Assembly: GCF_000757425.2 (NCBI RefSeq)
Contig: NZ_JPKR02000003.1
Span: 1,054,001-1,118,000 of the forward strand
Source of the DNA: Tatumella morbirosei
GTDB lineage: Bacteria > Pseudomonadota > Gammaproteobacteria > Enterobacterales > Enterobacteriaceae
DNA: 64,000 nucleotides
Direction: 5' to 3'
The notes under the pieces were generated by a model. That model worked only from the letters and a program-made list of their open reading frames with translations, had not been told where the DNA came from and did no database searches. Below are positions 40,519 through 50,625 of the stretch, piece by piece (the first letter of the stretch is position 1; the number at the start of each line of letters is the position of its first letter). A program made the translations under genes and the position numbers.

Positions 40519-40560
40519 AAGACCACTAATACCACTTCTGGCAGGCAGATAAGACCACTA
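40519..40560 (+). promoter_or_regulatory. Three direct repeats at the MocR-regulator start codon
   Basis: AAGACCACTA occurs at 40519-40528 and again at 40551-40560, with a related AATACCACTT at 40528-40537. The last copy ends on the A of the regulator's ATG. Direct repeats are typical binding sites of MocR-type regulators, so this is likely the autoregulatory operator for the divergent pair. Confidence 0.6.
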
Positions 40561-41984
40561 TGCTACCACCCTCCCCCTGGCTGGTGATATTTGACAATTT
40601 ACCAGGCCGTGGCCATCGCGAGCGATTATGTGAGACTCTGCGCCTGGCCATCCACCGCGGACACCTTTCTGCAGGACAGAAATTACCTTCCAGTCGTCAG
40701 TTGGCCGCCGACCTGTCACTGTCCCGGGTGACGACAGAGGCCGCCTATAGCCAGCTGGAAAGTGAAGGTTATCTGGTGCGTTATCAGGGGAAAGGTAGCT
40801 TTGTCGCGACATCGGTCAGAACAATCAATCGTCCGCTAAACGATCCCTTTTCTCTGCCAACACTGTCAGAACGTGGCCGGCAAATTGTGGCCACCGGGGG
40901 ATGTGAGGATCCGCGGGTTCCGGCCGCATTCGCTGCTGGTTCTCCGGATCTGCGGGAATTTCCCTTTCCAGCCTGGCAAAAATTATACGATGAGGTACTT
41001 CGTCGTCAGGATCTGAAATTGTTTGGCTACGGCGATCCTCAGGACCTTCCCGAATTACGGACAGTAATTGCCGATTATCTGGCGCTTTCACGACAGGTAA
41101 ATTGCACAGCTCAGCAGGTGATTATTCTGAACAGCTCTCAACAGGCATTGCAGTTAATCAGCATGTTGTTGATTGATCCTCAGGATCAGGTGCTGACCGA
41201 ACAGGCCTGTTATCCGGGAGCACGCAATGCCTTTCTTGCCGCTGGTGCAAAATTATCGTCTCTGACACTGGATGATCAGGGGGCACAGGTTCCGGATATT
41301 GCTGCAAAACTGGCTTACCTGACGGTGGCTCACCAGTATCCGTTGGGTATGTCGATGAGCTCTACACGCAGGAAAGAATGGCTGGAGTGGGCTAAACAAC
41401 ATGGAGCATGGCTGGTTGAAGATGACTATGACGGCGAGTTCCATTACCAGGATACGACGTTACCGGCACTACAATCAGAGGATCGTCAGCAGCGGGTAAT
41501 TTATCTGGGAACCTTCTCTAAAAGCCTTTTTCCGTCGCTGCGGCTGGCCTGGATGGTATTGCCCGTATCATTAACCGACAGTATGGTCCGGGCGAGAACC
41601 CTGACCGACGGACATACCCCGCAGCTCTCGCAGGCAGTAACTACCGAATTTATCCGGCGAGGTTATTTTGCTCAACATTTGCGGCGAATGCGTAAACTGT
41701 ATGGTAGCCGGCGTCAGCTGCTGACCGAACAACTGCAACAAAACTTTGGTCAATGGCTAAGGGTGATGCCTGGCGATGGGGGATTGCAGTTAACCGTTGA
41801 ACTGCTACAGGGAGAGGAAACCGTCCTGACCCGCCAGGCAATGGCTGCCGGACTCATTCTGCCTCCGGTCTCCCCTCTGTTTATCAGTGGTCAGAAATTA
41901 CAGGGCTGGATCCTGGGCTATTCGGCCCTGCAACGGGCCGAAATACTGGAGGCTTGTCAGCGGCTGCGGGCGTTGTTTGCCTGA
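40560..41984 (+). CDS. MocR-type regulator (GntR helix-turn-helix plus aminotransferase domain)
   Basis: A 474-residue MocR/PdxR-family regulator. A GntR winged helix is at about 15-85 ([40 protein letters not shown]). A class I aminotransferase-like domain covers about 115-470, with [12 protein letters not shown] (286-297) and the PLP lysine Lys321 in [14 protein letters not shown]. Such proteins sense PLP or an amino acid and control a neighbouring gene, here probably the rhodanese. No good ribosome site precedes the ATG, and the operator repeats overlap it, so a leaderless message is possible. Foreign to the E. coli order. Confidence 0.85.
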   Translation: MLPPSPWLVIFDNLPGRGHRERLCETLRLAIHRGHLSAGQKLPSSRQLAADLSLSRVTTEAAYSQLESEGYLVRYQGKGSFVATSVRTINRPLNDPFSLPTLSERGRQIVATGGCEDPRVPAAFAAGSPDLREFPFPAWQKLYDEVLRRQDLKLFGYGDPQDLPELRTVIADYLALSRQVNCTAQQVIILNSSQQALQLISMLLIDPQDQVLTEQACYPGARNAFLAAGAKLSSLTLDDQGAQVPDIAAKLAYLTVAHQYPLGMSMSSTRRKEWLEWAKQHGAWLVEDDYDGEFHYQDTTLPALQSEDRQQRVIYLGTFSKSLFPSLRLAWMVLPVSLTDSMVRARTLTDGHTPQLSQAVTTEFIRRGYFAQHLRRMRKLYGSRRQLLTEQLQQNFGQWLRVMPGDGGLQLTVELLQGEETVLTRQAMAAGLILPPVSPLFISGQKLQGWILGYSALQRAEILEACQRLRALFA

Positions 41985-43150
41985 AAAAGTAACCGCAGAG
42001 AAATAATTAAACCGGCCAGCGCGGCACAGGCTCCCGCCAGATAAACCGAGCCATAGCCAAATCCGCTGGCCAGTAGCCCGGCGATTGGGCCACTAATGCC
42101 ATAGGCAATATCCTGGAACGCTGAGAAACACCCCAGAGCCGTCCCTCTGACTTTGGCATCTACACTATGGACAACTTCCACTCCCATTGCCGGGAAAACC
42201 AGTGAACATCCGCACCCTGTCAGCGCGGCGCCGGCAAACGCCATCCATTCCTGAGTCCCCAGGCAGAGCAAAAGTAATCCAACGGTTTCCACCGCCAGTG
42301 AAATCATAGCAACCTTTACACCACCAACTTTGTCCGGGAAGCCGCCAAAAAAGATACGCACCACGACATAAAATAATCCAAAGGCCGTCAGTGTATAACC
42401 AGCATTTCCCCAGTGACGATCCGCAAAATAGAGAGAAGTGAAAGCACCGATCACGGCAAATCCTACTCCCTGCAATGCCAGCACCACGCCCGGGGTCAGG
42501 ATCTGCCGGACCACGCTAAACAGCGACGGCCGGTTACCGCTGGAAACCGGGACTGACCGGACACTGAAACAACAAAGCAGCGCCACAGCAGGACACAGCG
42601 TGGCTACCGCGCTGACGCCAATGAAACCATAATGATGCTGGATCAGTAAACCTAACGGGGCGCCAGCCGCCAGAGCCCCATAGATTGCCATCCCATTCCA
42701 TGACATGACGATACCTGAACGCTTAGGACCAATCAGACCCAGGCCCCAGGTCAGATTGCCGGTAAACAACAGACTTTCACCAAATCCCAGTAATAACCGG
42801 CCAATAATTAACAGGGTAAACTGTAAGGCCACTGAGCCGTTCAGTAATGCGGAACAGAGATAAGCCACCCCGACCAGAATGATGACGGACATCCCCTGCA
42901 GAGTTGTCAGCTTCGCACCTCGCTGGTCTGCGCGCTTACCGGCAAATCCACGGGTCAGTAAGGTGGCGAAAAACTGAATCCCCACCGCAAAACCGACCAT
43001 GACATCATTCATTCCTAACTGTTGATGTACATACAACGGAATGACCGGGAGTGCCAGTCCGGCCGTCAGGTAGGTAATAAAAACCGAGAAGGAGGTCACT
43101 CCTACCGGTAGTGTTGAGGCAGTTGTTTCCGGTAACGCAGCTTCAGCCAT
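41957..43150 (-). CDS. yfcJ: Major facilitator transporter YfcJ
   Basis: A 397-residue MFS transporter with about 12 helices, similar to E. coli YfcJ (392) and its paralogue YhhS. Landmarks are [34 protein letters not shown] (the cytoplasmic loop 2-3 motif), [17 protein letters not shown], and [18 protein letters not shown]. Substrate is not settled; homologues have been tied to sugar efflux. The place between flk and fabB favours yfcJ. Its end overlaps the end of the convergent MocR gene by 28 bases. Confidence 0.85.
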   Translation of the reverse strand: MAEAALPETTASTLPVGVTSFSVFITYLTAGLALPVIPLYVHQQLGMNDVMVGFAVGIQFFATLLTRGFAGKRADQRGAKLTTLQGMSVIILVGVAYLCSALLNGSVALQFTLLIIGRLLLGFGESLLFTGNLTWGLGLIGPKRSGIVMSWNGMAIYGALAAGAPLGLLIQHHYGFIGVSAVATLCPAVALLCCFSVRSVPVSSGNRPSLFSVVRQILTPGVVLALQGVGFAVIGAFTSLYFADRHWGNAGYTLTAFGLFYVVVRIFFGGFPDKVGGVKVAMISLAVETVGLLLLCLGTQEWMAFAGAALTGCGCSLVFPAMGVEVVHSVDAKVRGTALGCFSAFQDIAYGISGPIAGLLASGFGYGSVYLAGACAALAGLIISLRLLFQANNARSR

Positions 43151-43407
43151 GACAAATAAACTCCATTAAGATCCCGGCCCCGTGCTGCACACAGAACCCG
43201 TGAAAGAACCGGACATTCCCGGTAAAACCAGTGAATCACCGATTCTGACACAGCCGCCGCACAGATCAAATCGGATAACGGTCATCCCGTGCTATCTGCC
43301 TGGCTCAGCCCGATGCCCCCGAGCAGTATGATTAAAGCTCACGTTTTGTATAACACAGAACACCCTGCGCCCTACAATACCCCTACATTTTTAACGGAGA
43401 TAACATA

Positions 43408-44577
43408 ATGGAAAGGATTACCCGTGAAATCGTAAAACTTTCGGAGGAATTTACCGGCATTCGCCCTCAGCTACATCGTCACCCTGAGCCAGGCTTCGAA
43501 GAGCATCTCACCAGTCAGTGGCTGGCCGACTATCTGGAGAAGTTGGGATATGTTGTGACCCGGGGAATTGGCGGGACCGGGTTGGTTGCTACCCTCAGGC
43601 GGGGCCAGGGCGTAAAACGACTGGGGTTACGGGCAGATATGGATGCCCTGCCGATTCAGGAGAATAGTGGTAAAACATGGAGCAGCCACCAGCCTGGAAA
43701 ATTCCATGGCTGTGGCCATGACGGCCATACCACCATTCTGCTATGCGCAGCCCGTTATCTGGCAGAGAACCCCGATTTTAATGGCACACTGCAACTGATT
43801 TTTCAGCCTGCTGAAGAGACCCTCAGTGGCGCAAAAGCAATGATAGATGATGGTCTGTTCTGCCGCTTTCCCTGTGATGCCCTTTTTGCTATGCACAACA
43901 TGCCTGGCCTGAAAGCAGGTGAGTTCTATTTCGCCGACGGTGCCTTTATGGCTTCTTCTGATAACCTGCAAATCACTGTCTCTGGTAAAGGTGCTCATGG
44001 TGCCATGCCGGAAAACGGTATCGATGCCACACTGGTAGCCTGCCAGATCGGTTGTGCATTACAGAGTATTGTTTCGCGTAATGTTGCTCCGGCAGATGCT
44101 GCGGTGATTACTATTGGCAGTATTCAGTCCGGCGATGCACCAAATGTGGTCAATGATACGGCTATCATGAAACTGAGTGTCAGGGCACTCAAACCCGAAG
44201 TGCGTAATAAGGTGCTGACCAGAATCCGGCAACTGGTGACGGCCCAGGCAGAAAGTTTCGGTGCCACCGCCAGTATCCAACAGTTAAACGGCAGTCCGGT
44301 GCTGGTCAATGCTCAGGAAGAGACCGCCTTTGCGGCCGGAGTTGCCACCCGGTGGTTTGGTGCAGACAAAGTCCACCTTAACACTCCGCCATTAATGGGC
44401 AGTGAAGATTTCACCTATATGCTGGAAGCGAATCCCCGTGGCTGTTACCTGCTGACAGGCAATGGTGACGAACAAGGTTACAGTGCCCTGCATAACCCGG
44501 GTTATGATTTTAATGATCAGCTGATTGTCCCCTGCGCCAGCTTTTGGGTAGCGCTGGTAAGTGAATACCTGAAATAG
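43408..44577 (+). CDS. M20-family amidohydrolase (M20D type)
   Basis: A 389-residue metallo-amidohydrolase of the peptidase M20D group (hippurate / N-acyl-amino-acid / indole-acetyl-amino-acid hydrolases). Metal-site motifs are all visible: LRADMDALPI, HGCGHDGHTT (with the bridging cysteine of this group), QPAEETLSGAK, AMHNMPG, and the final histidine in ALHNPGYDF. A dimerisation lid lies at about 185-300. Substrate cannot be told. It has its own GGAG ribosome site and lies divergent from yfcJ. E. coli has no gene here. Confidence 0.87.
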   Translation: MERITREIVKLSEEFTGIRPQLHRHPEPGFEEHLTSQWLADYLEKLGYVVTRGIGGTGLVATLRRGQGVKRLGLRADMDALPIQENSGKTWSSHQPGKFHGCGHDGHTTILLCAARYLAENPDFNGTLQLIFQPAEETLSGAKAMIDDGLFCRFPCDALFAMHNMPGLKAGEFYFADGAFMASSDNLQITVSGKGAHGAMPENGIDATLVACQIGCALQSIVSRNVAPADAAVITIGSIQSGDAPNVVNDTAIMKLSVRALKPEVRNKVLTRIRQLVTAQAESFGATASIQQLNGSPVLVNAQEETAFAAGVATRWFGADKVHLNTPPLMGSEDFTYMLEANPRGCYLLTGNGDEQGYSALHNPGYDFNDQLIVPCASFWVALVSEYLK

Positions 44578-44595
44578 TGGCCGCTGAACCGGCAT

Positions 44596-44630
44596 AAAAA
44601 AAACCGACCCTATAATCAGGGCCGGGTTTT
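44596..44630. terminator. Bidirectional terminator between the M20 gene and fabB
   Basis: CCGACCCT (44604-44611) and AGGGCCGG (44618-44625) form an eight-base stem (one G-T pair). On the minus strand eight T follow; on the plus strand GTTTT follows. It serves both convergent genes, with the stronger T-run facing fabB. Confidence 0.8.
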
Positions 44631-44650
44631 CTGCATCTATGCAATCGGGC

Positions 44651-45871
44651 TTATGCCTGATACTTACGCATTGTCAGCGTGGCATTGGTGCCACCAAAAC
44701 CGAAACTGTTAGACATGACAGTAGTCAGTTTTTTCTCAGTCGGTTTAGTCACAATGTTCATACCGCTGGCTGCTTCGTCCGGTTCTTCGATGTTAATGCT
44801 TGGCGCAATAAAACCATGTTCCAGCATCAGCAGGCTGTAAATCGCTTCCTGCACACCGGCAGCCCCTAAAGAGTGTCCGGTCATTGCTTTGGTCGCAGAC
44901 AGTGACGGGGTGTTATCACCAAAGACTTCACGAATCGCACCCAGCTCTTTCAGATCACCTACCGGAGTAGAGGTTCCGTGAGTATTCAGATAATCAATCG
45001 GGGTATCTACGCCCTGCAACGCCATCTTCATACAACGTACTGCACCTTCACCCGACGGAGCCACCATGTCTGCACCATCAGAAGTCGCACCATAGCCAAC
45101 AATTTCGGCATAGATATGCGCACCACGGGCCAACGCATGTTCCAGTTCTTCAACCACAACCATTCCGCCACCACCGGCGATAACAAAGCCGTCACGGTTA
45201 GCATCATAAGTACGGGACGCTTTTTCCGGAGTCTCGTTATACTTAGTTGACAGCGCACCCATTGCGTCAAATTCGCAGGCCATTTCCCAGCACAGCTCTT
45301 CACCACCACCAGCAAAGACGATATCCTGCTTGCCTAACTGAATCTGTTCTACTGCATTACCGATACAGTGTGCAGAAGTGGCACAGGCTGAACTGATAGA
45401 ATAGTTTACGCCGTGGATTTTAAACGGGGTTGCCAGACAAGCAGATACCCCGGAAGCCATCGCTTTGGTGACCACATAAGGTCCTACCGCTTTCAGGCCG
45501 CGCGGGCTACGCATGGCATCTGCACCAAAAACCTGGAAACGCGGAGAACCACCTCCTGAACCGGCAATCAGGCCGACACGCGGGTTGTTCTGATACTGTT
45601 CTACGCTTAGACCGGAATCTTTAACCGCTTCTTCCATCGACAGATAAGCATAAACAGATGCATCACTCATAAAACGCACAATTTTGCGATCAATCAGGCC
45701 GGTGGTATCAAGCTTTACATTGCCCCAGACATGGCTGCGCATGCCGGCTTCTTTCATTTCTTCTGAAAAGGTGATACCAGAACGGCCTTCCCGCAGGGAT
45801 GCCAGTACCTCTTGCTGATTATTACCAATGCTGGAAACAATCCCCAGGCCAGTGATCACTGCACGTTTCAT
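44651..45871 (-). CDS. fabB: 3-oxoacyl-ACP synthase I (KAS I)
   Basis: A 406-residue condensing enzyme, the same length as E. coli FabB. It elongates fatty acids and is needed for unsaturated ones. The nucleophile Cys163 is in [12 protein letters not shown]; the two histidines are in [12 protein letters not shown] (about 298) and [13 protein letters not shown] (about 333). Upstream lie FabR- and FadR-like sites, in the same arrangement as E. coli fabB, which is activated by FadR and repressed by FabR. Confidence 0.97.
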   Translation of the reverse strand: MKRAVITGLGIVSSIGNNQQEVLASLREGRSGITFSEEMKEAGMRSHVWGNVKLDTTGLIDRKIVRFMSDASVYAYLSMEEAVKDSGLSVEQYQNNPRVGLIAGSGGGSPRFQVFGADAMRSPRGLKAVGPYVVTKAMASGVSACLATPFKIHGVNYSISSACATSAHCIGNAVEQIQLGKQDIVFAGGGEELCWEMACEFDAMGALSTKYNETPEKASRTYDANRDGFVIAGGGGMVVVEELEHALARGAHIYAEIVGYGATSDGADMVAPSGEGAVRCMKMALQGVDTPIDYLNTHGTSTPVGDLKELGAIREVFGDNTPSLSATKAMTGHSLGAAGVQEAIYSLLMLEHGFIAPSINIEEPDEAASGMNIVTKPTEKKLTTVMSNSFGFGGTNATLTMRKYQA

Positions 45872-45914
45872 TCAAAAGTCCTCATTCACATCTCTTCGAT
45901 TTACGGTGCACTTT

Positions 45915-45931
45915 AGCGTACACTTGTAAGC
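45915..45931 (-). promoter_or_regulatory. FabR-like operator at fabB
   Basis: AGCGTACACTTGTAAGC is an imperfect dyad, and its reverse complement closely matches the GTACAAGTGTACGCT core of the E. coli fabB FabR site. It lies 44-60 bases upstream of the fabB start. Confidence 0.7.
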
Positions 45932-45933
45932 CG

Positions 45934-45950
45934 AACAAGTCCGATCAGCA
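45934..45950 (-). promoter_or_regulatory. FadR-like activator site at fabB
   Basis: The minus strand reads TGCTGATCGGACTTGTT, matching the FadR consensus AACTGGTCNGACNNGTT at most informative positions. It lies next to the FabR-like site and about 63-79 bases before the start, an activating position as in E. coli fabB. Confidence 0.65.
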
Positions 45951-46026
45951 AATTCCCGTGTAAATTTGCGTCGCAGGTATGATATCGATAAAATTCGCTT
46001 ACTGCCTGACCAATGAGCCTTAAGCC

Positions 46027-48039
46027 GTGAAGCCCTGCCGAATAGAACATGCTACCCTCCGATGGAACGAACAGGGTACACCTGTTTCTGAATTTTTTGA
46101 TGACGTCTATTTTTCCAATGACGACGGTCTTAATGAAACCCGTTATGTTTTTCTGGGCGGAAACCAGCTCCCGGCGCGTTTTTCCGACCATCCGGGCGAT
46201 CTTTTTATTGTTGCTGAGACCGGTTTCGGTACAGGCCTCAATTTTCTGACACTCTGGCAGGCATTTGACCGTGCGCTGGCTGAGAATCCACAAGCCAGCG
46301 TTAAGCGTCTGCACTTCATCAGCTGTGAAAAATATTTACTGACCCGCCAGGATATCATTGTGGCCCACCGTCACTGGCCGGAACTGGCTGAATATGCCCA
46401 CCAGCTACAACAACAATGGCCTGATGCGTTATCCGGCGGCCAAAGAATGTTGTTTAATCATGGACAGGTCACACTGGACCTGTGGCTGGGAGATGTTAAC
46501 CTGCTGATTAATACATTTGATGACAGCATGAATCATCAGGTCGATGCATGGTTTCTGGATGGGTTTGCCCCGTCAAAAAATCCCCGGATGTGGAATGATC
46601 GGGTATTTTCAGCGATGGCTCGTCTGTCACGTCCGGGGGGTACCTTTGCCACGTTTACCGCGGCTGGTTTTGTCCGTCGTGGTCTGCAACAGGCCGGTTT
46701 TCAGGCCGAAAAACGCAAAGGCTTTGGACGCAAACGTGAGATGCTCTGCGGAAGCCTTCCTCAGGCTGTATCTGTTCCGGTTGCACGTCCCTGGTTTCAC
46801 CGGCCAGCGGTCACCGGAAAAGAAGTTGCGATTATTGGCGGGGGCATTGCCAGTGCCTGCCTGGCACTCGCTCTGCTGCGTCGGGGTTACCGGGTCAGCC
46901 TGTATTGCGCGGATGAGGCTCCGGCAGCCAATGCCTCAGGCAACCGTCAGGGTGCGCTCTATCCTCTGCTGAACAACCATGATCCGGCGTTGGCCACTTT
47001 TTTCCCGACAGCATTCAGTTTTGCACGGCGGTTTTATGACACCCTGCCCTGTGAATTTGAACATGACTGGAGCGGAGTACTGCAACTGGGATGGGATGAT
47101 AAGAGTCAGCGTAAAATTGAACAGATGCTGGAGATGGATTTACCCGCTTCGATTGCCCGCGACGTTGACGCTAAACAGGCCAGTGAACTGGCCGGAGTTT
47201 CGCTGGACTGTGGCGGTATTTTTTATCCGCAAGGAGGCTGGCTCAATCCCGCGCAACTGACAACCAATCTGATCGGACTGGCGGAGCAACAGGGAATGAC
47301 CTGCTACTGGCAGCATGATCTGCTGTCATTGCAACCAGAGAAGGAAGGCTGGCAGTTAAATTTCACATCCCATCCGGCTAAACAACACGCTGCAGTGGTG
47401 CTGGCCAACGGTCACCGGGTTAGCCAACTGACCCAGTCGGCACATTTACCGGTCTATCCGGTCGCAGGACAGGTCAGTCATGTCCCTGCGTCCCCGGGCT
47501 TGTCCGCACTGAAAACTGTGCTCTGCTACGACGGATATCTGACCCCGCTCAGCCCACAGTTTCAGACCCACTGTATTGGTGCCAGTTATCATCGGGGGGA
47601 GGAGAACGCCTGCTTCAGCGAAACAGATCAACAGGAAAACCGTCAGCGGCTCATTAACTGCCTGCCAGACAGCCCATGGACCACTGAAGTTGATGTCTCA
47701 CTACACCAGGCCAGAAACGGTGTGCGTTGCGCTATCCGTGACCACTTACCCATGACCGGGGCTCTGCCCGATTATGATGCCACTCTGACTCAATATTCGG
47801 CATTACAGCAACAAAGCCACAAACCGGAACTGGTCACAGCAGCGCCGGTCTGGCCACAACTCTTCGTGCTGGCAGCACTGGGTTCACGGGGATTATGCAG
47901 TGCCCCTCTGGCTGCCGAAATTCTGGCGGCACAGATCAGTGGTGAGCCTCAGCCTCTGGATGCCACAACTCTTGACGCCTTGCAGCCAAACCGTTTCTGG
48001 ATAAGAAAACTACTGAAAGGCCGCCCCGTCAACGGATGA
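46027..48039 (+). CDS. mnmC: Bifunctional tRNA modification enzyme MnmC
   Basis: A 670-residue enzyme (668 in E. coli) for the last two steps of mnm5s2U synthesis at the tRNA wobble position. The N-terminal methyltransferase (about 1-245) includes [34 protein letters not shown] and [15 protein letters not shown]. The C-terminal FAD oxidase begins near 267 with [18 protein letters not shown] and has [10 protein letters not shown]. The GTG at 46027 gives the family N-terminus. It diverges from fabB. Confidence 0.95.
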   Translation: MKPCRIEHATLRWNEQGTPVSEFFDDVYFSNDDGLNETRYVFLGGNQLPARFSDHPGDLFIVAETGFGTGLNFLTLWQAFDRALAENPQASVKRLHFISCEKYLLTRQDIIVAHRHWPELAEYAHQLQQQWPDALSGGQRMLFNHGQVTLDLWLGDVNLLINTFDDSMNHQVDAWFLDGFAPSKNPRMWNDRVFSAMARLSRPGGTFATFTAAGFVRRGLQQAGFQAEKRKGFGRKREMLCGSLPQAVSVPVARPWFHRPAVTGKEVAIIGGGIASACLALALLRRGYRVSLYCADEAPAANASGNRQGALYPLLNNHDPALATFFPTAFSFARRFYDTLPCEFEHDWSGVLQLGWDDKSQRKIEQMLEMDLPASIARDVDAKQASELAGVSLDCGGIFYPQGGWLNPAQLTTNLIGLAEQQGMTCYWQHDLLSLQPEKEGWQLNFTSHPAKQHAAVVLANGHRVSQLTQSAHLPVYPVAGQVSHVPASPGLSALKTVLCYDGYLTPLSPQFQTHCIGASYHRGEENACFSETDQQENRQRLINCLPDSPWTTEVDVSLHQARNGVRCAIRDHLPMTGALPDYDATLTQYSALQQQSHKPELVTAAPVWPQLFVLAALGSRGLCSAPLAAEILAAQISGEPQPLDATTLDALQPNRFWIRKLLKGRPVNG

Positions 48040-48067
48040 TAGCAGCACCTTCTGTGACTCAGCCAGC

Positions 48068-48343
48068 TTAAGCATTGCTGGCCTTATGATAAAGCTCTTC
48101 CCACAGGCTCAGGACCAGTACCTGGTCGGGCGGCGATAACTCCTGCTGGCGGATAGCTGCCTGCAGGCTCTGTTCAACCTTCTGTTTCAATGCCTGCGGG
48201 CTGCTTTCTCCCTGCAGCTCCAGTTCTGCAACCGACTGAGTCAAATGCCCGCGTAAATAGCCACCGGCAAATAACTGATCATCGGAAGCGCTTTCCACCA
48301 TATCATCGATCATTGCCAGGATATGCGCTTCAATCTCTACCAT
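48068..48343 (-). CDS. yfcL: YfcL family protein
   Basis: A 91-residue soluble, acidic, mostly helical protein, in the place and about the length of E. coli YfcL (92). It starts MVEIEAHILAMIDDMVESA and has no membrane segment or known catalytic motif. Function is unknown. It is the last gene of the prmB-aroC-mepA-yfcA-epmC-yfcL block and converges with mnmC. Confidence 0.85.
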   Translation of the reverse strand: MVEIEAHILAMIDDMVESASDDQLFAGGYLRGHLTQSVAELELQGESSPQALKQKVEQSLQAAIRQQELSPPDQVLVLSLWEELYHKASNA

Positions 48344-48375
48344 TACTCAGAACCTCTTATTCAGGGAAATACCGC

Positions 48376-48921
48376 TCAGCACAGCTCTTCCGGCCACGGA
48401 AACTGTTCAGCATTCAGCACCGGAGTCGCATAGAAACGGTTTAATGCCGTAATAAACCGCAAGGGGCGTTCAGGAATTCCCCGGGTCAGGAAATCCGCTA
48501 TTTTCTGATGAACCTTGCGCTGAAAAGCGACCCTGTCAGGTTCACAGTCACCTTCCAGGTTGTCACAACTGACATTAAACGGAAATCCGGCGGCGACCGA
48601 AAACATCCACTCAAAGGCCTGCGGTGTCACTTCTACAGCTTCAAATTGCTGCTGGGTCTGCTGATCACGGCCATCAGGACAATACCAGTAACCAAAATCC
48701 ACCAGCTTACGGCGGGCTTCGCCGGCGACACACCAGTGGGAGATCTCATGCAGGGCACTGGCGTAAAAACCGTGAGCGAAAACGATCCGGTTAAAATCAC
48801 TGTGTCGATCTGCCGGCAGATAAACAGGCTCGTCGTCCCCTTTGACCAGCCGGGTATTAAAATCCTGATAAAAACACTGGTCAAAAATGACCATCAGATC
48901 CTGATAATTATGTGTTGTCAT
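48376..48921 (-). CDS. epmC: Elongation factor P hydroxylase EpmC
   Basis: A 181-residue protein (182 in E. coli YfcM). EpmC hydroxylates the beta-lysylated lysine of elongation factor P. A metal-binding HEISHW motif is clear in ASALHEISHWCVAGEARRKL, preceded by VFAHGFYASA, and family blocks LVDFGYWYCPDGRDQQTQ and EVTPQAFEWMFSVAAGFPF are seen. It follows yfcA and precedes yfcL. Confidence 0.93.
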   Translation of the reverse strand: MTTHNYQDLMVIFDQCFYQDFNTRLVKGDDEPVYLPADRHSDFNRIVFAHGFYASALHEISHWCVAGEARRKLVDFGYWYCPDGRDQQTQQQFEAVEVTPQAFEWMFSVAAGFPFNVSCDNLEGDCEPDRVAFQRKVHQKIADFLTRGIPERPLRFITALNRFYATPVLNAEQFPWPEELC

Positions 48922-48992
48922 TGCTTACTCTTTACCTGATTTACGTCACTTTAAGTCGCATGTAGAGCGACTTTGCTCCCTGTGGGTCAGAT

Positions 48993-49787
48993 TCAGTGCC
49001 CTAAAGCCTGCAGAATCGCCTGACCGTGGCTGTCCCATAAAAGTTTCAGACTCATGACCAGCGACACGATAACGACCATCGGCCGGATCAATTGCTGTCC
49101 ACGGGTCAGTACCAGCCGGGCCCCTAGCCGTGCGCCACAAAATGCTCCGAACAACATCACGGCACCCAGTCCCCAGACAATTTTGCCACCGAACATAAAA
49201 AACAGCAGACCGGCAAAGTTAGAGGTAAAATTCAGCAACTTGGCATGAGCAGTAGCTTTAGCCAGATTAAAGCCACTCAGGGTCACAAACGCTAGTGCAT
49301 AAAACGAGCCTGCACCGGGTCCGAAAAATCCGTCATAGAAGCCAACACATCCGCCGCCCACCAGTGCGAATCCCAGGCCCGTGAGTCTTGACGGACGATC
49401 CGTCTCCCCGACTTTTGGCATCAGTAAAAACCATAAACCGGTACCAATCATCAATAACGGTAACAACTGGCGTAGCACATCAGCCCTTAAATGCTGAATC
49501 ACTATGGCGCCTGTCATGGCACCGATAAAAGTCATGACGATATTCAGGCGTTGTTCAGACAGCCTGACCGCGCCACGGCGAATAAAATAGAGGCTGGCTG
49601 AAAAGGAACCTCCCACCGACTGCAGCTTATTGGTGGCCAGGGCGTTGGCCGGTGAGAGTCCGGCGGCCAACAGTGCCGGGACGGTTAACAATCCGCCGCC
49701 CCCGGCAATCGAGTCTATAAACGCAGCAGCAACCGCCACCAGAAATAACAGAGCAACCGTCCCGGGTGAGACCAAAAACCACTCCAT
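48993..49787 (-). CDS. yfcA: TSUP-family transporter YfcA
   Basis: A 264-residue membrane protein of the TauE/SafE (TSUP) family, close to E. coli YfcA (269). About eight helices are seen with the repeat-motif blocks DSIAGGGGLLTVPALLAAGL, TNKLQSVGGSFSAS and GFYDGFFGPGAGSFYALAF. Such proteins carry sulfite, sulfonates or small organic anions; the substrate here is unknown. Eight bases after mepA. Confidence 0.92.
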   Translation of the reverse strand: MEWFLVSPGTVALLFLVAVAAAFIDSIAGGGGLLTVPALLAAGLSPANALATNKLQSVGGSFSASLYFIRRGAVRLSEQRLNIVMTFIGAMTGAIVIQHLRADVLRQLLPLLMIGTGLWFLLMPKVGETDRPSRLTGLGFALVGGGCVGFYDGFFGPGAGSFYALAFVTLSGFNLAKATAHAKLLNFTSNFAGLLFFMFGGKIVWGLGAVMLFGAFCGARLGARLVLTRGQQLIRPMVVIVSLVMSLKLLWDSHGQAILQALGH

Positions 49788-49795
49788 AGTGTTCC

Positions 49796-50620
49796 TTACA
49801 ATAAATGTTTATCGAGCAATGCCTGACAGGAAGGTGGTAACGGCGGAGGTGTCCGTTTGACCGGAGCGCCACTGCCAGGTTTCGCTGGCTGGAACCAGCT
49901 TTGAAGTTCAGCACCACATCCGTCCCCTGGCGGTGGTGGTGGCTGATCCTGACATTCAGTACTGCCCGGAGGGCAACGCAACCGGACATGCATATGTGCA
50001 CGATGAGCAAACCACGGACGAACTTTGTTCAGCCAGTTACGATCGCTACCAGCCTGAAGACAAAGTTGCTGCTTTATTGCCGGATTCACAAAAATGCGGG
50101 TGACCTGTGGATCTTCTGCGGCCAGTTTGATCATCTGTGCCACTGCAGGAGTCCAGTGTCTGGCAACCACATGTTTACCATCGGCAGAGACCAGATCCAG
50201 GGGCTGAGGATGCAAAAGCTGCTGTGCCGTCCAGCGTGACTTAGGCAGTTGCAACCAGATATCAACATCAAGGCCGGTCTGATGGCTGGCATGGCCACTG
50301 CTGAAGCGTCCACCCGCCGCCATCCCCATATCACCAATCAGTACTTCACCCAGTCGCTGTTCGGCAACCCGGGCACTAAAGCGCTGAATAAACTGGATCA
50401 AATCTGGATGACCAAAATAACGCCGCTGATCCTGACGCATCACCTGATAATTTTCAGCATTCAGAGGCAGGCTTTGAGCGCCAATAATACAACCGTTAGC
50501 AAAGCTACCAATGGATTGTGGCGGACCACTGACAGGTTTCTGAATCTGCTGCCAGGGTGTTGCAGCCACAGCACTGGCATTCACTAGCAACATCAGAACC
50601 GCGAGCGCAATTTTTTTCAT
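49796..50620 (-). CDS. mepA: Penicillin-insensitive murein endopeptidase MepA
   Basis: A 274-residue periplasmic peptidase (274 in E. coli) that cleaves D-alanyl-meso-DAP cross-links in murein. A signal peptide is clear: [20 protein letters not shown]. Zinc ligands lie in [18 protein letters not shown] (His and Asp) and in [12 protein letters not shown]. Conserved cysteines near the C-terminus probably form disulfides. Five bases after aroC. Confidence 0.95.
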   Translation of the reverse strand: MKKIALAVLMLLVNASAVAATPWQQIQKPVSGPPQSIGSFANGCIIGAQSLPLNAENYQVMRQDQRRYFGHPDLIQFIQRFSARVAEQRLGEVLIGDMGMAAGGRFSSGHASHQTGLDVDIWLQLPKSRWTAQQLLHPQPLDLVSADGKHVVARHWTPAVAQMIKLAAEDPQVTRIFVNPAIKQQLCLQAGSDRNWLNKVRPWFAHRAHMHVRLRCPPGSTECQDQPPPPPGDGCGAELQSWFQPAKPGSGAPVKRTPPPLPPSCQALLDKHLL

Positions 50621-50625
50621 CGTAT

